A stretch of 64,000 nt of DNA from CAWDXG01 sp963822115 (GCA_963822115.1 CAWGGM010000018.1:182811-246810); one strand, 5' to 3'; shown: positions 45,421 through 54,999, counted from the first letter of the stretch. Notes: generated from the letters alone by a model not told the origin. Numbers and translations are program-made.

Positions 45421-46381
45421 CGGGATGTTCGGGCGCTTGTCCAGCCAGGACGCGCAGGATGTCCCCGGCAACGGCTTGCGCCATGGCGCTGCGCGTCTCG
45501 TCGGTCGCACTGCCGATGTGCGGAGCCAGCACCACGTTGTCGAGCGCGAGCAGGCGCGCGTCGATCTCCGGCTCCCGTTCGAACACGTCGAGCCCCGCGG
45601 CTGCGATCTGCCCGCTCTCCAGCGCTTCGGCCAGCGCCGCCTCGTCGACCGTGCTGCCGCGCCCGGTGTTGACGACCACGGCGCCTGGCTCGAGCAGAGC
45701 GATGGCTGTGCGATCGAGCCAGTGCCGCGTTTCCGGGCTTGCCGGCAGACTCAGCGCGAGGAAATCGCTGCTCGCGAGCAGCGTGGATTTGTCCACGTAG
45801 CGCGCGCCGAGCCGCTCTTCCTCTGCGGGGTCGAGCTGGTGGCGTTGTGTGTACAGCACCAACAGCCCGAAGCCCTGCGCGCGCTCCGCGATCGCGCGAC
45901 CGATGCGCCCCATCCCGGCGATGCCCAGTGTGCGGCCGCGGAGCGGACGCCCCAGCAGCAGATCGAGCCGCCACCCGCGGAATCGACGCGCGCGCACGAA
46001 GCGGTCGGCTTCCGCGATGCGGCGCGCGGCCGCGAGCAGCAGCGCCCACGCCAGATCCGCCGTGGCATCCGTGAGCACGTTCGGCGTGTTGACGACCTGT
46101 ACCCCGAGCTCGGTGGCGGCAGGCACGTCGATGTTGTCGTAGCCGACCGCGCAGTTTCCGATCACCCGGAGCCGACCGGAGCTCGCGATGGCCTCGCGCG
46201 GCACCGGATCGGTCAGCATGCACAGAAGCGCGTCCGCGTCGCGCATCGCCGAGTGGAGCTGTGCGGGTGTCGGTCCAGCGGAGGCGGTGCCCAGGACCAC
46301 GACGTTGTGAGCGGCGCGCAACGCATCCAGGGCGCCGCCGGGAAGCGGGCTCGTCACCACGATGCGGCGGGCAGCGCTCAT
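45395..46381 (-). CDS. D-2-hydroxyacid dehydrogenase (glyoxylate/hydroxypyruvate reductase type)
   Basis: A 328-residue NAD(P)-dependent dehydrogenase. The Rossmann motif is GIAGMGRIGRAIA near residue 150. The catalytic residues are Arg in NTGRGSTVDE, Glu in DVFEREPE and His in APHIGSATDE. TPNVLTDATADLAWALLL is typical of the glyoxylate/hydroxypyruvate reductase subgroup, but the substrate is inferred. Its ATG overlaps the stop of the upstream M16-fold gene (ATGA, 46378-46381), so the two are co-translated, although their roles seem unrelated. Confidence 0.92.
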   Translation of the reverse strand: MSAARRIVVTSPLPGGALDALRAAHNVVVLGTASAGPTPAQLHSAMRDADALLCMLTDPVPREAIASSGRLRVIGNCAVGYDNIDVPAATELGVQVVNTPNVLTDATADLAWALLLAAARRIAEADRFVRARRFRGWRLDLLLGRPLRGRTLGIAGMGRIGRAIAERAQGFGLLVLYTQRHQLDPAEEERLGARYVDKSTLLASSDFLALSLPASPETRHWLDRTAIALLEPGAVVVNTGRGSTVDEAALAEALESGQIAAAGLDVFEREPEIDARLLALDNVVLAPHIGSATDETRSAMAQAVAGDILRVLAGQAPEHPVNRPARSS

Positions 46382-47961
46382 CGGGTCTTCCGGGGCGGGA
46401 TGGCGAGTGGCGCGGAGGGATCGGCAGGCAGCGAGCGGGTCACGGTGAAGCCACGCGCCGGGTCGACGATGTGCACAGGGCCGAATCGGGCCAGCGCATG
46501 CGCGACGCGCGATGCGTCACCGCTTACCACGATGCGCACGTGGCGGGCGCGGAGGAACAGTTGCGCCGCCGCGTTCACGGCAGCCGGGTCGAGGTCGCGG
46601 AGCGAGCGGTCGAGATCCTGGTAGCTTTCGTCCGGCAGCCCAAGCTTGGCCAGCTGTCTGCCCATCCGGGCGAGCCCCTGCACCGTCTGCGTCTGCCGTA
46701 GAGAGCGCTCCACGAGCGCACGCATCGCCGTGTCGACTTCCGCGTCGTCCGGCAGGCCGCCCGCGAACTTGCCGAATGCCTCGAGGATGCCCTGGACGGC
46801 TTGTGCCGTATGCGGGGTGCGGCTGTTCGCGGACACCACGATCAGTGCGGGACCGTGTGCCATCGGCTGGACGCGCGCGTCGACCTGCTGGACCAGATGC
46901 CGGCGGTCGCGCAGATCGCGTGCCAGCCTGCCTGAAGCTCCGCCCACGAGCTCCACCGCCGCGAGCAGCCCTGCCCAGCGCGGGCTGTCGCGACCTGGAC
47001 CGAGTGTTGCGACCGCGATGCGGCTGTCGTGGCTCTTCGGTCGATCGATTACGTCGACTTCGACGCGATCGGGGGCCAGCGCCGCGTTGGGCTCCGTTCT
47101 CGCAGCCGCGTGTCCCTTCCAGCGCGCGAACGCTGCCTGCGCGGAACGCGCGACATCGTCGGCGTGTACGTCGCCTGCCACGACCAGCACTGCGCGGTCC
47201 GGTGCGAAGTTGTCGTGACGCCAACTGCGGCAGTCCGCCAGCGATCGCGCCGCGATCTCGTCTGCGCTGGCGTAGCCGTGCGCGTACGGGTCCACTCCGA
47301 CCGGCAGCTCGAACAGGCGGCGCTGCAGGAGCTTCCGCATTGCGCCCCGTGGGTCGGCGGCAACCCGCGCTGCCGCAGCGTCGGCGGTGCGCTGACGGAT
47401 GTGCAAAAACGCGGTGGGCTGCCAACGCGGCTGGGTCGCGATCGCGGCCATCAGGTCGAGCGCGCTGTCGAGATGATCGCGTGTCACGTCGAGACCGAGC
47501 CAGGTCGCGTCGCGGTCCACGTGCACCTGCAGTCGATTGCCGAGCGACTCGATGCGCGCGGCGAGCTTCGGTCGTGTCCAGCGCCCCGCGCCGCTCGAGG
47601 CGAGCAGCCGCGCGGTGAGCTCCGCGACACCGGGCTTGTCCGCGTCGCTTGCGATCCCGGCGCGCACGACCAGCCGCACGCTGACCAGTGGCAGCTCGCG
47701 ACGCGCAATGACGCGCAGACCCAGACCGCCCGGGAGCGTGCGGCTCGACACGGCTGGCAGGCTGGCATCGCCCAGTGGAGCCTCTGCCGGCGGCTTTGCG
47801 TCGCGGTCGGGCTTGGCGGAGGCGGATGCAAGGGCCTTCGGCTGTACGGGCGCGGGTGATCGTGGCGCTGGACGGGCCGGCGCCTCGACGTAGCGCGGCT
47901 GGCAGCCCGCCGCGAGCAGCGAGCCGCCGACCAGCAGCACGGAAAGCGACCCTTGCTTCAC
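46378..47961 (-). CDS. M16-fold (insulinase-like) lipoprotein, non-catalytic type
   Basis: A 527-residue predicted lipoprotein with lipobox AAGC (Cys near residue 20) and a Pro/Ala/Lys linker. Two M16 half-domains follow (TLPGGLGLRVIARRELPLVS, then VLVVAGDVHADDVAR). Where catalytic M16 proteins have HxxEH it reads GVAELTARLL, as in non-catalytic partner subunits. The C-terminal half has the usual SLRQTQTVQGLAR region. It overlaps its upstream neighbour and its downstream dehydrogenase by 4 bp each. M16 pairs normally act as a periplasmic protease; see the upstream subunit for why this pair may be inactive. Confidence 0.88.
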   Translation of the reverse strand: MKQGSLSVLLVGGSLLAAGCQPRYVEAPARPAPRSPAPVQPKALASASAKPDRDAKPPAEAPLGDASLPAVSSRTLPGGLGLRVIARRELPLVSVRLVVRAGIASDADKPGVAELTARLLASSGAGRWTRPKLAARIESLGNRLQVHVDRDATWLGLDVTRDHLDSALDLMAAIATQPRWQPTAFLHIRQRTADAAAARVAADPRGAMRKLLQRRLFELPVGVDPYAHGYASADEIAARSLADCRSWRHDNFAPDRAVLVVAGDVHADDVARSAQAAFARWKGHAAARTEPNAALAPDRVEVDVIDRPKSHDSRIAVATLGPGRDSPRWAGLLAAVELVGGASGRLARDLRDRRHLVQQVDARVQPMAHGPALIVVSANSRTPHTAQAVQGILEAFGKFAGGLPDDAEVDTAMRALVERSLRQTQTVQGLARMGRQLAKLGLPDESYQDLDRSLRDLDPAAVNAAAQLFLRARHVRIVVSGDASRVAHALARFGPVHIVDPARGFTVTRSLPADPSAPLAIPPRKTR

Positions 47962-49763
47962 CGGCTCGTCTCCTCGTGGTGGGGCTTTGCCTTGCGCGGG
48001 TGACGCTTCTTGGCGTGACGGTGAGCTTCGGCGCGCTTGTGCTTTTCGGCGCGCTTGTGCTTTTCGGCGCGCTTGTGCTTTTCGGCGCGCTTGTGCTTTT
48101 CGGCGCGCTTGTGCTTTTCGGCGCGCTTGTGCTTTTCGGCGCGCTTGTGCTTTTCGGCGCGCTTGTGCTTTTCGGCGCGCTTGTGCTTTTCGGCACGCTT
48201 GTGCTTTTCGGCGCGCCGATGTTCTTCAACACGTTTGTGCGCTTCAGCTCGCTTGTGCGCTTCGGCGCGGCGATGCGCTTTGGCGCGCTTGTGCGCCCTG
48301 ACGTCGCGGCGCGCGCCTGTGTGCCGATGAGCCCTGGCACGCTGGTGCGCGTCGCTTGGGTGGTGCGCTGTGGGCGAAACCGCGTTTTCCGGGCCGCGAA
48401 GCTCGACCACGGTGCGATGTCGCGCCGTCAGGTACTTCGCTGCCGCGCTCGCGACGGCGCTGCTGGTGACCGCGTCGAACCCGTCCAGCCCCCGGGCGAT
48501 CGACCGCGCGTCGCCGTCGAACGCTTCCGCCTCGGCGAGCTGGGCGGCCCGCTGGCGGTTCGACTGCAGACCCATCAGGAACGTGGTGCGGTTCAGCGCG
48601 CGCGCTTTCTCGAGCTCGGATGCGCTCGGACCCCGCCGGCTGATGCGCGCGATCTCGGCGTCGACGAGCTTCTGCACTCGCTCCGGCTTCGCGCCGTCGG
48701 CGAGCAGCACGCGGATGCCGAACAGATCGGGGCCCTGGCGCTCCGCGGTCCACGCCGACACGTCGCGCGCCAGCCCGTGCACGCGAACCAGCGATGCGTA
48801 CAGTCGCGAGCTCTCGCCGTCGCCCAGTACCCGCACCAGAAGCGCGAGCGCGTCGTGATCGGCGCCGTGGGGCCCCGGGATCACCCAGCCGTTGAACAGC
48901 GCTGCGGTGCCCGCTTGTCGACTTTCGAGCACGCTGATGCGTTCGCTGGTCTGTCGCGGTGCGTGCAGAGCGCTTCGCTTGGCGACCTTGCGGCGCGGGA
49001 TGTCGTCGAAATGTCGATGCACGAGCTGCATCGCCTGGTCCGGATCGAAAGACCCGGCGATCACCAACACCGCGTTGTTGGGCGCGTAGTCGCGCCGGTA
49101 CAGCGACTTCACCCAGGACGGGCTGGCGTGGGCGAGCTCGTCGGTCGCGCCTCGTGTCCGTCGCGAGTAGGGCAGGAGCCCCTGGAACGCGAGCTCGGCG
49201 AGCCTGAGCCGGGCGTGGGGCAGGGGCGACAGCAGCGCGCTCCGGGCCTGCATGAGCGCCGTGCGCTTCACCTGGGCGAAGCGGGAGGCGGGCAGCGTGG
49301 CCCAGTGCATCCGCTCCGCCTCCAGCCACAGCCCCAGGTCCAGCTCGTTCGCCGGCAGCTCGTCGAGAAACAGCGTGCGGTCGTGATCGACGGAGCTCGA
49401 AGCGCGCCCGCCGCGCGCGGTGATCAGCTGGGCGAGCTGGCCCGGATGCAGGTGCCGGCTGCCTTCGAACGTCATGCGCGCGAGCAGCTCCGCAGCGCCT
49501 CCCCGGCGTTCCGGTTGGTCGCGGGCGCCCACGCGATAGAGCACGCCGACAGTCACGGTCGGCGCGCTGGCGTCCCGGTCGAGGACCACGCGGAGGCCGT
49601 TGTCGAGCGTGGTCCGTTCGATGGCAAGCCGCAGCCGTCCCAGGGCCAGCCGTACCGCCGATGGGCCGGCGACCGGAGCTTTTGCGGGGCGTGCCGCGAG
49701 CGGGTGGGCCGCCAGCAGGAGCGCGCCGCTTGTGATCAGCGCACCGAGGGTCCGCCTTCGCAT
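47958..49763 (-). CDS. M16-fold protein lacking zinc ligands, with Lys/His-rich repeat tail
   Basis: A 601-residue exported protein: signal peptide (cleavage after LAARPA-like residues, near 26), then an M16 A-type domain (TTLDNGLRVVLDRDASAPTV, then ARMTFEGS). The zinc motif HxxEH is replaced by ELLAR in GGAAELLARMTFEG, and the downstream Glu ligand stretch reads KRTALMQARSA, so no zinc site remains. The last about 130 residues are a basic tail rich in Lys, His, Arg, Ala and Glu, with about ten copies of AEKHKR. The ATG at 49763 starts the signal peptide. It is coupled by ATGA to the second M16 gene. It diverges from ggt, the starts 83 bp apart. Confidence 0.88.
   Translation of the reverse strand: MRRRTLGALITSGALLLAAHPLAARPAKAPVAGPSAVRLALGRLRLAIERTTLDNGLRVVLDRDASAPTVTVGVLYRVGARDQPERRGGAAELLARMTFEGSRHLHPGQLAQLITARGGRASSSVDHDRTLFLDELPANELDLGLWLEAERMHWATLPASRFAQVKRTALMQARSALLSPLPHARLRLAELAFQGLLPYSRRTRGATDELAHASPSWVKSLYRRDYAPNNAVLVIAGSFDPDQAMQLVHRHFDDIPRRKVAKRSALHAPRQTSERISVLESRQAGTAALFNGWVIPGPHGADHDALALLVRVLGDGESSRLYASLVRVHGLARDVSAWTAERQGPDLFGIRVLLADGAKPERVQKLVDAEIARISRRGPSASELEKARALNRTTFLMGLQSNRQRAAQLAEAEAFDGDARSIARGLDGFDAVTSSAVASAAAKYLTARHRTVVELRGPENAVSPTAHHPSDAHQRARAHRHTGARRDVRAHKRAKAHRRAEAHKRAEAHKRVEEHRRAEKHKRAEKHKRAEKHKRAEKHKRAEKHKRAEKHKRAEKHKRAEKHKRAEKHKRAEKHKRAEAHRHAKKRHPRKAKPHHEETSR
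48021..48218 (-). repeat. 18-bp minisatellite encoding AEKHKR repeats
   Basis: Ten near-identical copies of an 18-bp unit (gtgcttttcggcgcgctt on the + strand) run from 48039 to 48218. A variant copy precedes them at 48021, and degenerate copies continue to about 48300. One copy carries a single change (cgcgctt to cacgctt). On the coding strand each unit gives six residues. Such identity suggests recent slippage or unequal exchange, so copy number is probably variable. Confidence 0.93.
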
Positions 49764-49846
49764 GGCTGGGCGTCTAGATCGCGGCGCGGGGCAGCGCAAC
49801 CACTCTGGAGTGAAATGACCGGCGGCTCCGGCTATCCTCCCGCTCG

Positions 49847-51487
49847 ATGGTCCGACAAGGCGCGCTTCGTCCACCCACTCGTGGCGTCGTGGCGGCCGGC
49901 GATCCTGCGACGGCCGAGAGCGGCGCCCACTGCCTGCGCGCCGGCGGCAACGCGATCGACGCGGCGCTCGGCGCCGCCTTTGCTGCCTTCGTGTGCGAGT
50001 TGCCCCTGGCGAGCCCGTTCGGAGGCGGTGTGATGGTCGCTGGCGATCGGCCCGGCGAGCTCACGGCGCTCGACTTCTTCGCGCGCACGCCCGGTCTGGG
50101 CGCCGACCGCGACGCGGCGCTCGACTTCCGCAACGTGGAGGTCGACTTCGGCGCGACGACGCAGATCTTCCACATCGGGCGCGGCAGCGCGGCGCTGCCG
50201 GCAGCGCTGCCCGGCCTGCTCGAAGCCCACCACCGCTGGGGCTCGCTGCCGCTGTCGGCGATCGTGGAGCCTGCGGTCCAGCTCGGACGCCAGGGCTACA
50301 CGCTGGGCGATGGCGTCGCGTACGTATTCCATCTGCTCGCTCCGATCGTGACGGCCAGCCCGGGCGTCACGAAGTTGCACCAGATCGACGGACAGCTGGC
50401 GGCGGCGGGAGCGCGCCTGCGAAACCCGGAGCTGTCCGACACGCTCGAGCGCATCGCGCGCGACCCCGGACACGTGCGCGATCTGTATGCCGCCCTCGCC
50501 GAGGAGTTCGGTCCAGCCAACGGGGGGCGCATCACTACCGACGACGTGGAACAGCTCGAGGTGGTCGCCGCCGCGCCCTTGTCGGTCGACCACGCTGGTT
50601 TCCGGCTTCACACGATGTCGGCGCCGTCCTCGGGCGGTGCGCTGGTCGCGCTCGGGCTGAGGCTCTGCGAAGGGCTGGGCGAGCGCGATGGTTTCCTCTC
50701 GCCGGGCCACCTGCTCCATCTCGCGCGCATCCAGGACGCGCTGCTCGATCTGCGCGACGAGGATTTCGACGAACACTGCCGGGATCCCCGCTTCCTCCGC
50801 GCGCTGTTCGACGAGGACCGCGTCGCGGCACTGCGCGCGGGCGTTGTCGCGCGTTCGCTCGCGGCCCCTGCGCATCCGCTCGGTTCCACGACGCACATCA
50901 GCGCCCTCGACGAGCACGGCGGAGCCGCGTCGCTTACCCTCACCAACGGCGAGGGCTCGGGCTACGTGCTCGAAGGCACCGGCATCCACGTCAACAACCT
51001 GATGGGCGAAGAGGACATCCATCCGCGCGGCTTCCACCACGATCCGCCCGGAACGCGTCTGGTGACGATGATGGCGCCGAGCGTGCTGGTCGACGGCAGG
51101 GCGCGCACCATCGCGCTCGGTAGCGGTGGCTCGAACCGTCTGCGCAACGCGATCCTGTCGGTGATCTCGCACCTGCTCGAGCACGGCGTCGCGCCGGACC
51201 AGGCCGTGCTCGCGCCGCGGGTGCACCTGGAAGCCCTGCGCACGCGCGGTCCCGACGCGGTCGGTCGCTGGCCGCGCCAGATCGCCTTCGAGCGACGAGG
51301 CCCCGGAAATTCGGCCCTGACGCCCGATGCCGTCCAGGTGCTTGTGGACGCCTACGGCGACAGCCCGGTGATCTTCGATGCCCCGAACATGTTTTTCGGG
51401 GGCGTGCACCTGGCAGTTCGCGATGGGGTGGCTTTCGAGGGCGCCGGCGATCCGCGTCGCGGCGGAAGTGTGCGTATCGTCAGCTAG
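49847..51487 (+). CDS. ggt: Gamma-glutamyltransferase
   Basis: A 546-residue N-terminal-nucleophile hydrolase that transfers or hydrolyses the gamma-glutamyl group of glutathione. It has AGGNAIDAALGA, SPFGGGVMV, the autocleavage/catalytic Thr in GSTTHISALDEHG (TTH, near residue 350), and the C-terminal GSGGSNRLRNAILSVI. No signal peptide is visible, unlike most bacterial GGTs, so the enzyme may act in the cytosol. It is divergent from the M16 operon. Confidence 0.93.
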   Translation: MVRQGALRPPTRGVVAAGDPATAESGAHCLRAGGNAIDAALGAAFAAFVCELPLASPFGGGVMVAGDRPGELTALDFFARTPGLGADRDAALDFRNVEVDFGATTQIFHIGRGSAALPAALPGLLEAHHRWGSLPLSAIVEPAVQLGRQGYTLGDGVAYVFHLLAPIVTASPGVTKLHQIDGQLAAAGARLRNPELSDTLERIARDPGHVRDLYAALAEEFGPANGGRITTDDVEQLEVVAAAPLSVDHAGFRLHTMSAPSSGGALVALGLRLCEGLGERDGFLSPGHLLHLARIQDALLDLRDEDFDEHCRDPRFLRALFDEDRVAALRAGVVARSLAAPAHPLGSTTHISALDEHGGAASLTLTNGEGSGYVLEGTGIHVNNLMGEEDIHPRGFHHDPPGTRLVTMMAPSVLVDGRARTIALGSGGSNRLRNAILSVISHLLEHGVAPDQAVLAPRVHLEALRTRGPDAVGRWPRQIAFERRGPGNSALTPDAVQVLVDAYGDSPVIFDAPNMFFGGVHLAVRDGVAFEGAGDPRRGGSVRIVS

Positions 51488-51637
51488 CCGACTCGCCGAC
51501 GTGCCGCAGCACTCTGCGGGTGATAGTATGGGATCGAGTTCATAGGTCGTACACGCGCCTACATCGACCGACACTTTCCACCGCTCACTTGTGCAGCACG
51601 CCATGCTCTGCCACCCTCCGCCCACCGTTCCTTCGTC

Positions 51638-53317
51638 ATGAGAACGCTCGGGGAAATCCAACCGGGGCAGACTGTAGGCCGCTACGAATTCCTTGTGCCG
51701 ATCGCACAAGGCGGGATGGCGGCGGTGTGGGCGGCGCGCCTGAAGGGCTCGCGCGGCTTCAGCAAGACCGTCGCGGTCAAGACGATGCTGCCGAGCATCT
51801 CCGACGACCCGCAATTCGAGCAGATGTTCCTCGACGAGGCGACGATCTGCTCGCGTATCCGTCACCCCAACGTCGTCGAGATCCTCGACCTTGGCGAGCA
51901 GGACGACGTTCTCTACCTGGTGATGGAGTGGGTGGACGGCGAGCCGCTCAGCTCCATCCGGCGCGCCGCCGCCAAGAAGGACGGCATCCCACTGCCTATC
52001 GCCGTGAAGATCGTCGCCGACGCCTGCGCCGGGCTCCACGCCGCGCATGAGCTCAAGAGCGAGAGTGGCGAGCTCATCGGTCTCGTCCACCGCGACATCT
52101 CCCCGCAGAATATCCTCATCACGTTCAGCGGGATGGTGAAGATCGTCGACTTCGGCGTTGCCAAGGCGGCGGGCCGGACGACGGAAGAAACCAGCGCCGG
52201 CCAGATCAAGGGCAAGCCTCCCTACATGTCGCCGGAACAGGCGCTGGGCAGCACCATCGATCGGCGCACCGACGTTTTCGCTCTCGGCATCATCCTCTAC
52301 CAGCTGACGACGGGGAAGCATCCGTTCCGCGGCGAGAGCGACATCATCACGCTCCAGAACATCGTCTCGGACCGACCGATCATCGCGCCGCGCGCGTACA
52401 ACAAGGACTATCCAAAGCCGCTCGAGACGGTCGTGATGAAGGCGCTCGACCGCGATCCGGCACAGCGCTTCCAGAGCGCGGCCGAGTTCGAGGCGGCTCT
52501 CGACCGCGTCTTTCCCCCCACGGTTCCCCGTGTGCGCGCCGAGGACGTCGCCAAGTTCGTGACCAGCCTGCTGGGCGAACGCGGCGACGAGCGCCGCGCC
52601 GCCCTCCGCGAGGCTATCCAGCTGGCCGACGAGCGTGCCCAGGGCGCGCAGGACGTGGCTCCCGCGAAGCTCAGGCCGCTGTCCGATCTGGCGCGGCAGT
52701 CCGTTCCCGGCGCGACGCCGCTCAGCCAGCAGACCGCGGCGCTGGTCATGCCGCCCTCCGGCGAGCCGGTCAGCGGGCGGCCGACCCTGGCTTCGGAACA
52801 CTCCACGCCGGTCAGCCCGAGCGGACCACTGACGCCCTACGGCACGCAGACGCCGAGCGCGCCACCGCCGGCGCGCTCGCGTGGTCCTGTGTGGATCGTG
52901 GGTGGTCTGCTCCTGACCGGTGCGCTGGTCGGTGGGGCGGTGTTCCTGACGCGGGGCAAGGGGACCGCCGTCACGGAGGTCAACGTCCAGGCGCATCCGG
53001 CGGCGCCGGCTGCGACGCACAAGGCCAAGCAATCTGCCCAACCGCCGCCTCCCGCCAAGTCCGCTGCGCCGCCCGACGACGACGCGATCGATCCCAGCCA
53101 GCTCGCGCTCGAGAAGGACGCGCCAGAGCAGCCGCACGCGGGGCTGTCTCACGCTGTGCACGCCAACACGACGAAGCCCGCGGCCACCAAGGCCAAGCCG
53201 GCGGCGAGCGCGAGCGCGAAGGCCGCCAACACCAAGCCGCCCACCAAGCCAGCGAAGCCGACCAAGCCAGCCAGCGGAGGCTTCGTTCCCCCGCCGATGA
53301 CCGATCCCGGCTTCTGA
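51638..53317 (+). CDS. Serine/threonine protein kinase with C-terminal membrane anchor
   Basis: A 559-residue eukaryotic-like kinase. Residues about 17-280 hold the kinase domain: glycine loop IAQGGMAAVW, ATP-binding Lys in VAVKTM, catalytic LVHRDISPQN, and DFGVAK. A linker follows, then a transmembrane segment near residue 425 (GPVWIVGGLLLTGALVGGAV). The extracytosolic tail is Ala/Pro/Lys-rich with no recognisable domain. Kinases of this build are abundant in myxobacteria and regulate development and motility; the target here is unknown. About 150 bp of upstream sequence is available for a promoter. Confidence 0.95.
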   Translation: MRTLGEIQPGQTVGRYEFLVPIAQGGMAAVWAARLKGSRGFSKTVAVKTMLPSISDDPQFEQMFLDEATICSRIRHPNVVEILDLGEQDDVLYLVMEWVDGEPLSSIRRAAAKKDGIPLPIAVKIVADACAGLHAAHELKSESGELIGLVHRDISPQNILITFSGMVKIVDFGVAKAAGRTTEETSAGQIKGKPPYMSPEQALGSTIDRRTDVFALGIILYQLTTGKHPFRGESDIITLQNIVSDRPIIAPRAYNKDYPKPLETVVMKALDRDPAQRFQSAAEFEAALDRVFPPTVPRVRAEDVAKFVTSLLGERGDERRAALREAIQLADERAQGAQDVAPAKLRPLSDLARQSVPGATPLSQQTAALVMPPSGEPVSGRPTLASEHSTPVSPSGPLTPYGTQTPSAPPPARSRGPVWIVGGLLLTGALVGGAVFLTRGKGTAVTEVNVQAHPAAPAATHKAKQSAQPPPPAKSAAPPDDDAIDPSQLALEKDAPEQPHAGLSHAVHANTTKPAATKAKPAASASAKAANTKPPTKPAKPTKPASGGFVPPPMTDPGF

Positions 53318-53346
53318 CTCGCGCTTGGCCCTATCGGGCGGCGACC

Positions 53347-54999
53347 CTAGTTCCAGCGCGCCCAGGCGCCGAGGTAGTAGGCAACGAGCACCTGGTTGTC
53401 GAGACGGTTCACCCGCGTGCGGCGCTCGGACATGTCAGGCGGGAAATCGAACAGTGCGCGCAGCGTTTCCGGGTCGAGGTAGCGCAGCCGCGCGGGAGGT
53501 AGCGCTGTCGGCAGCGGCCCGGGGTGGTGGCGCGCCAGCACGTAGCCCCACTCGCCGAAGGACGGCACGAACACGTGATAGGGCCGGGTGGAAAGACCGA
53601 CGCTCTCGAGCGTGTGCACGATGCACCAGAAGGCGTCGCGGGCGAACATCGGCGAGGTCGACTGCACGACCATGGCGCCGTCGTCGGCGAGCCGGTCGCG
53701 GGCTAGGCTGTAGAAGCGTCGCGAGAAGAGCTTGCCGAGCGAGTAGTTGGTGGGATCCGGAAAGTCGAGCAGCACCACGTCGAACTTCTTTTCGTGGGTG
53801 CCGAACCAGACCATCGCGTCAGCATTCACGATGTGCACGCGCGGATCGGAAAAGGACCTCTGGTTCTGCCGCGCGAGCCGCGGTGAATAGCGCGCGAGCT
53901 CGGTCATGTGCCGGTCGAGATCGACCAGCGTGATCGACTCGACTCCCGGCCACTTCAGCACCTCGCGCACGGCCAGACCGTCGCCCCCGCCGCCGATCAG
54001 CACGCTCCGGTGCTTCGCCGCAGCGGCCATCGCCGGGTGGACCAGCGCTTCGTGGTAGCGGAACTCGTCAGCCGAGGAAAACTGCAGGTTCCCGTTGAGA
54101 AACAACTGGAAGCCCTCTCCCCGACGGGCCATCACGATGCGCTGGTAGGGGGTCTGTTCGGCCAGCAGCATCCTCCCTGGATACATGGCCGTCTCGGACA
54201 CCTTCCTGAGCCGGCCTCCCTCGAACAGCAGCACCACGAGCAGCAGCAGCACCAGGAGCGCGCGAACGCGCGCGCCAGCCATCGAGCGACGCTCCGCGTC
54301 ACTCGTGGCGGCCAGTATCCAGGTCGACGCGAGGGCCACGACCGCATTCAACAGGCCGCACACGATGGACGTGTGCACCAGGCCCAGATGCGGAACGAGG
54401 ATCAGCGAGAAGGCCAGCGAGCCGACCAGGGCGCCGGCGTAGTCGAAGGTGAGCGCGCGCGCGATCAGCTCCTTCAGCTCGAGCCTGCGCTGCAGGATGC
54501 GCATCAACAGTGGCAGCTCCAGGCCGACGAGCACGCCGACCGTCACCACGATCGAATACAGGATGAGCCGGAAGGCCCCCGTGAAGCCGAACGCGAAGAA
54601 CAGAGCGGGAGCAGAGAGGCCGCCGACCAGCGCGGTTGCCAGCTCCACGTCCACGAAGACGAGCGCGAGGCGGCGCTCGACGAAGCGCGAAGCGTAGGCG
54701 CCCAGGCCCAGCGCCGAGAGGTAGACGCCGATCACGATCGAGAACTGCGTGACCGAGTCTCCCAGCACGTAGCTGGCCACCGCGGCCATCACCAGCTCGT
54801 AGACGAGGCCGGCGGTCGCGATGACGAGCACCATCGTGAGCAGCGCGGCCGTGGGCGCGCGCGCACCCGCGCCGTCGCTGCCCGGGACAGCCCAGGCGCC
54901 GGTCACGGGGGCGCCGCCGTCCGCGCCCTGGGGCGTGGCGGTGGAGCGGGAGCCAGCGTCAGCCGCCGATGGCGGCCGCGATGATGATGCTGAGGCCAA
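53347..54999 (-). CDS. Membrane-bound spermidine synthase-like aminopropyltransferase
   Basis: A 550-residue fusion of an N-terminal membrane domain (about seven segments within residues 45-280) and a C-terminal aminopropyltransferase domain. The latter has the SAM-binding LIGGGGDGLAVREVLK, VDLDRHM and the catalytic LLDFPDPTNYSLGKLFSRRFY. Soluble relatives make spermidine from putrescine and decarboxylated SAM; substrates of the membrane-fused form are less certain. The N-terminal 40 residues are low complexity. It overlaps the DUF350 gene by 41 bp, so the pair is an operon. Confidence 0.92.
   Translation of the reverse strand: MASASSSRPPSAADAGSRSTATPQGADGGAPVTGAWAVPGSDGAGARAPTAALLTMVLVIATAGLVYELVMAAVASYVLGDSVTQFSIVIGVYLSALGLGAYASRFVERRLALVFVDVELATALVGGLSAPALFFAFGFTGAFRLILYSIVVTVGVLVGLELPLLMRILQRRLELKELIARALTFDYAGALVGSLAFSLILVPHLGLVHTSIVCGLLNAVVALASTWILAATSDAERRSMAGARVRALLVLLLLVVLLFEGGRLRKVSETAMYPGRMLLAEQTPYQRIVMARRGEGFQLFLNGNLQFSSADEFRYHEALVHPAMAAAAKHRSVLIGGGGDGLAVREVLKWPGVESITLVDLDRHMTELARYSPRLARQNQRSFSDPRVHIVNADAMVWFGTHEKKFDVVLLDFPDPTNYSLGKLFSRRFYSLARDRLADDGAMVVQSTSPMFARDAFWCIVHTLESVGLSTRPYHVFVPSFGEWGYVLARHHPGPLPTALPPARLRYLDPETLRALFDFPPDMSERRTRVNRLDNQVLVAYYLGAWARWN

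Noticed and set aside
48039..48218. Regular 18-bp repeats that could be read as a CRISPR or iteron array
   Set aside because: There are no spacers; units are head to tail, in frame, and encode AEKHKR inside an exported protein. No cas genes are present.
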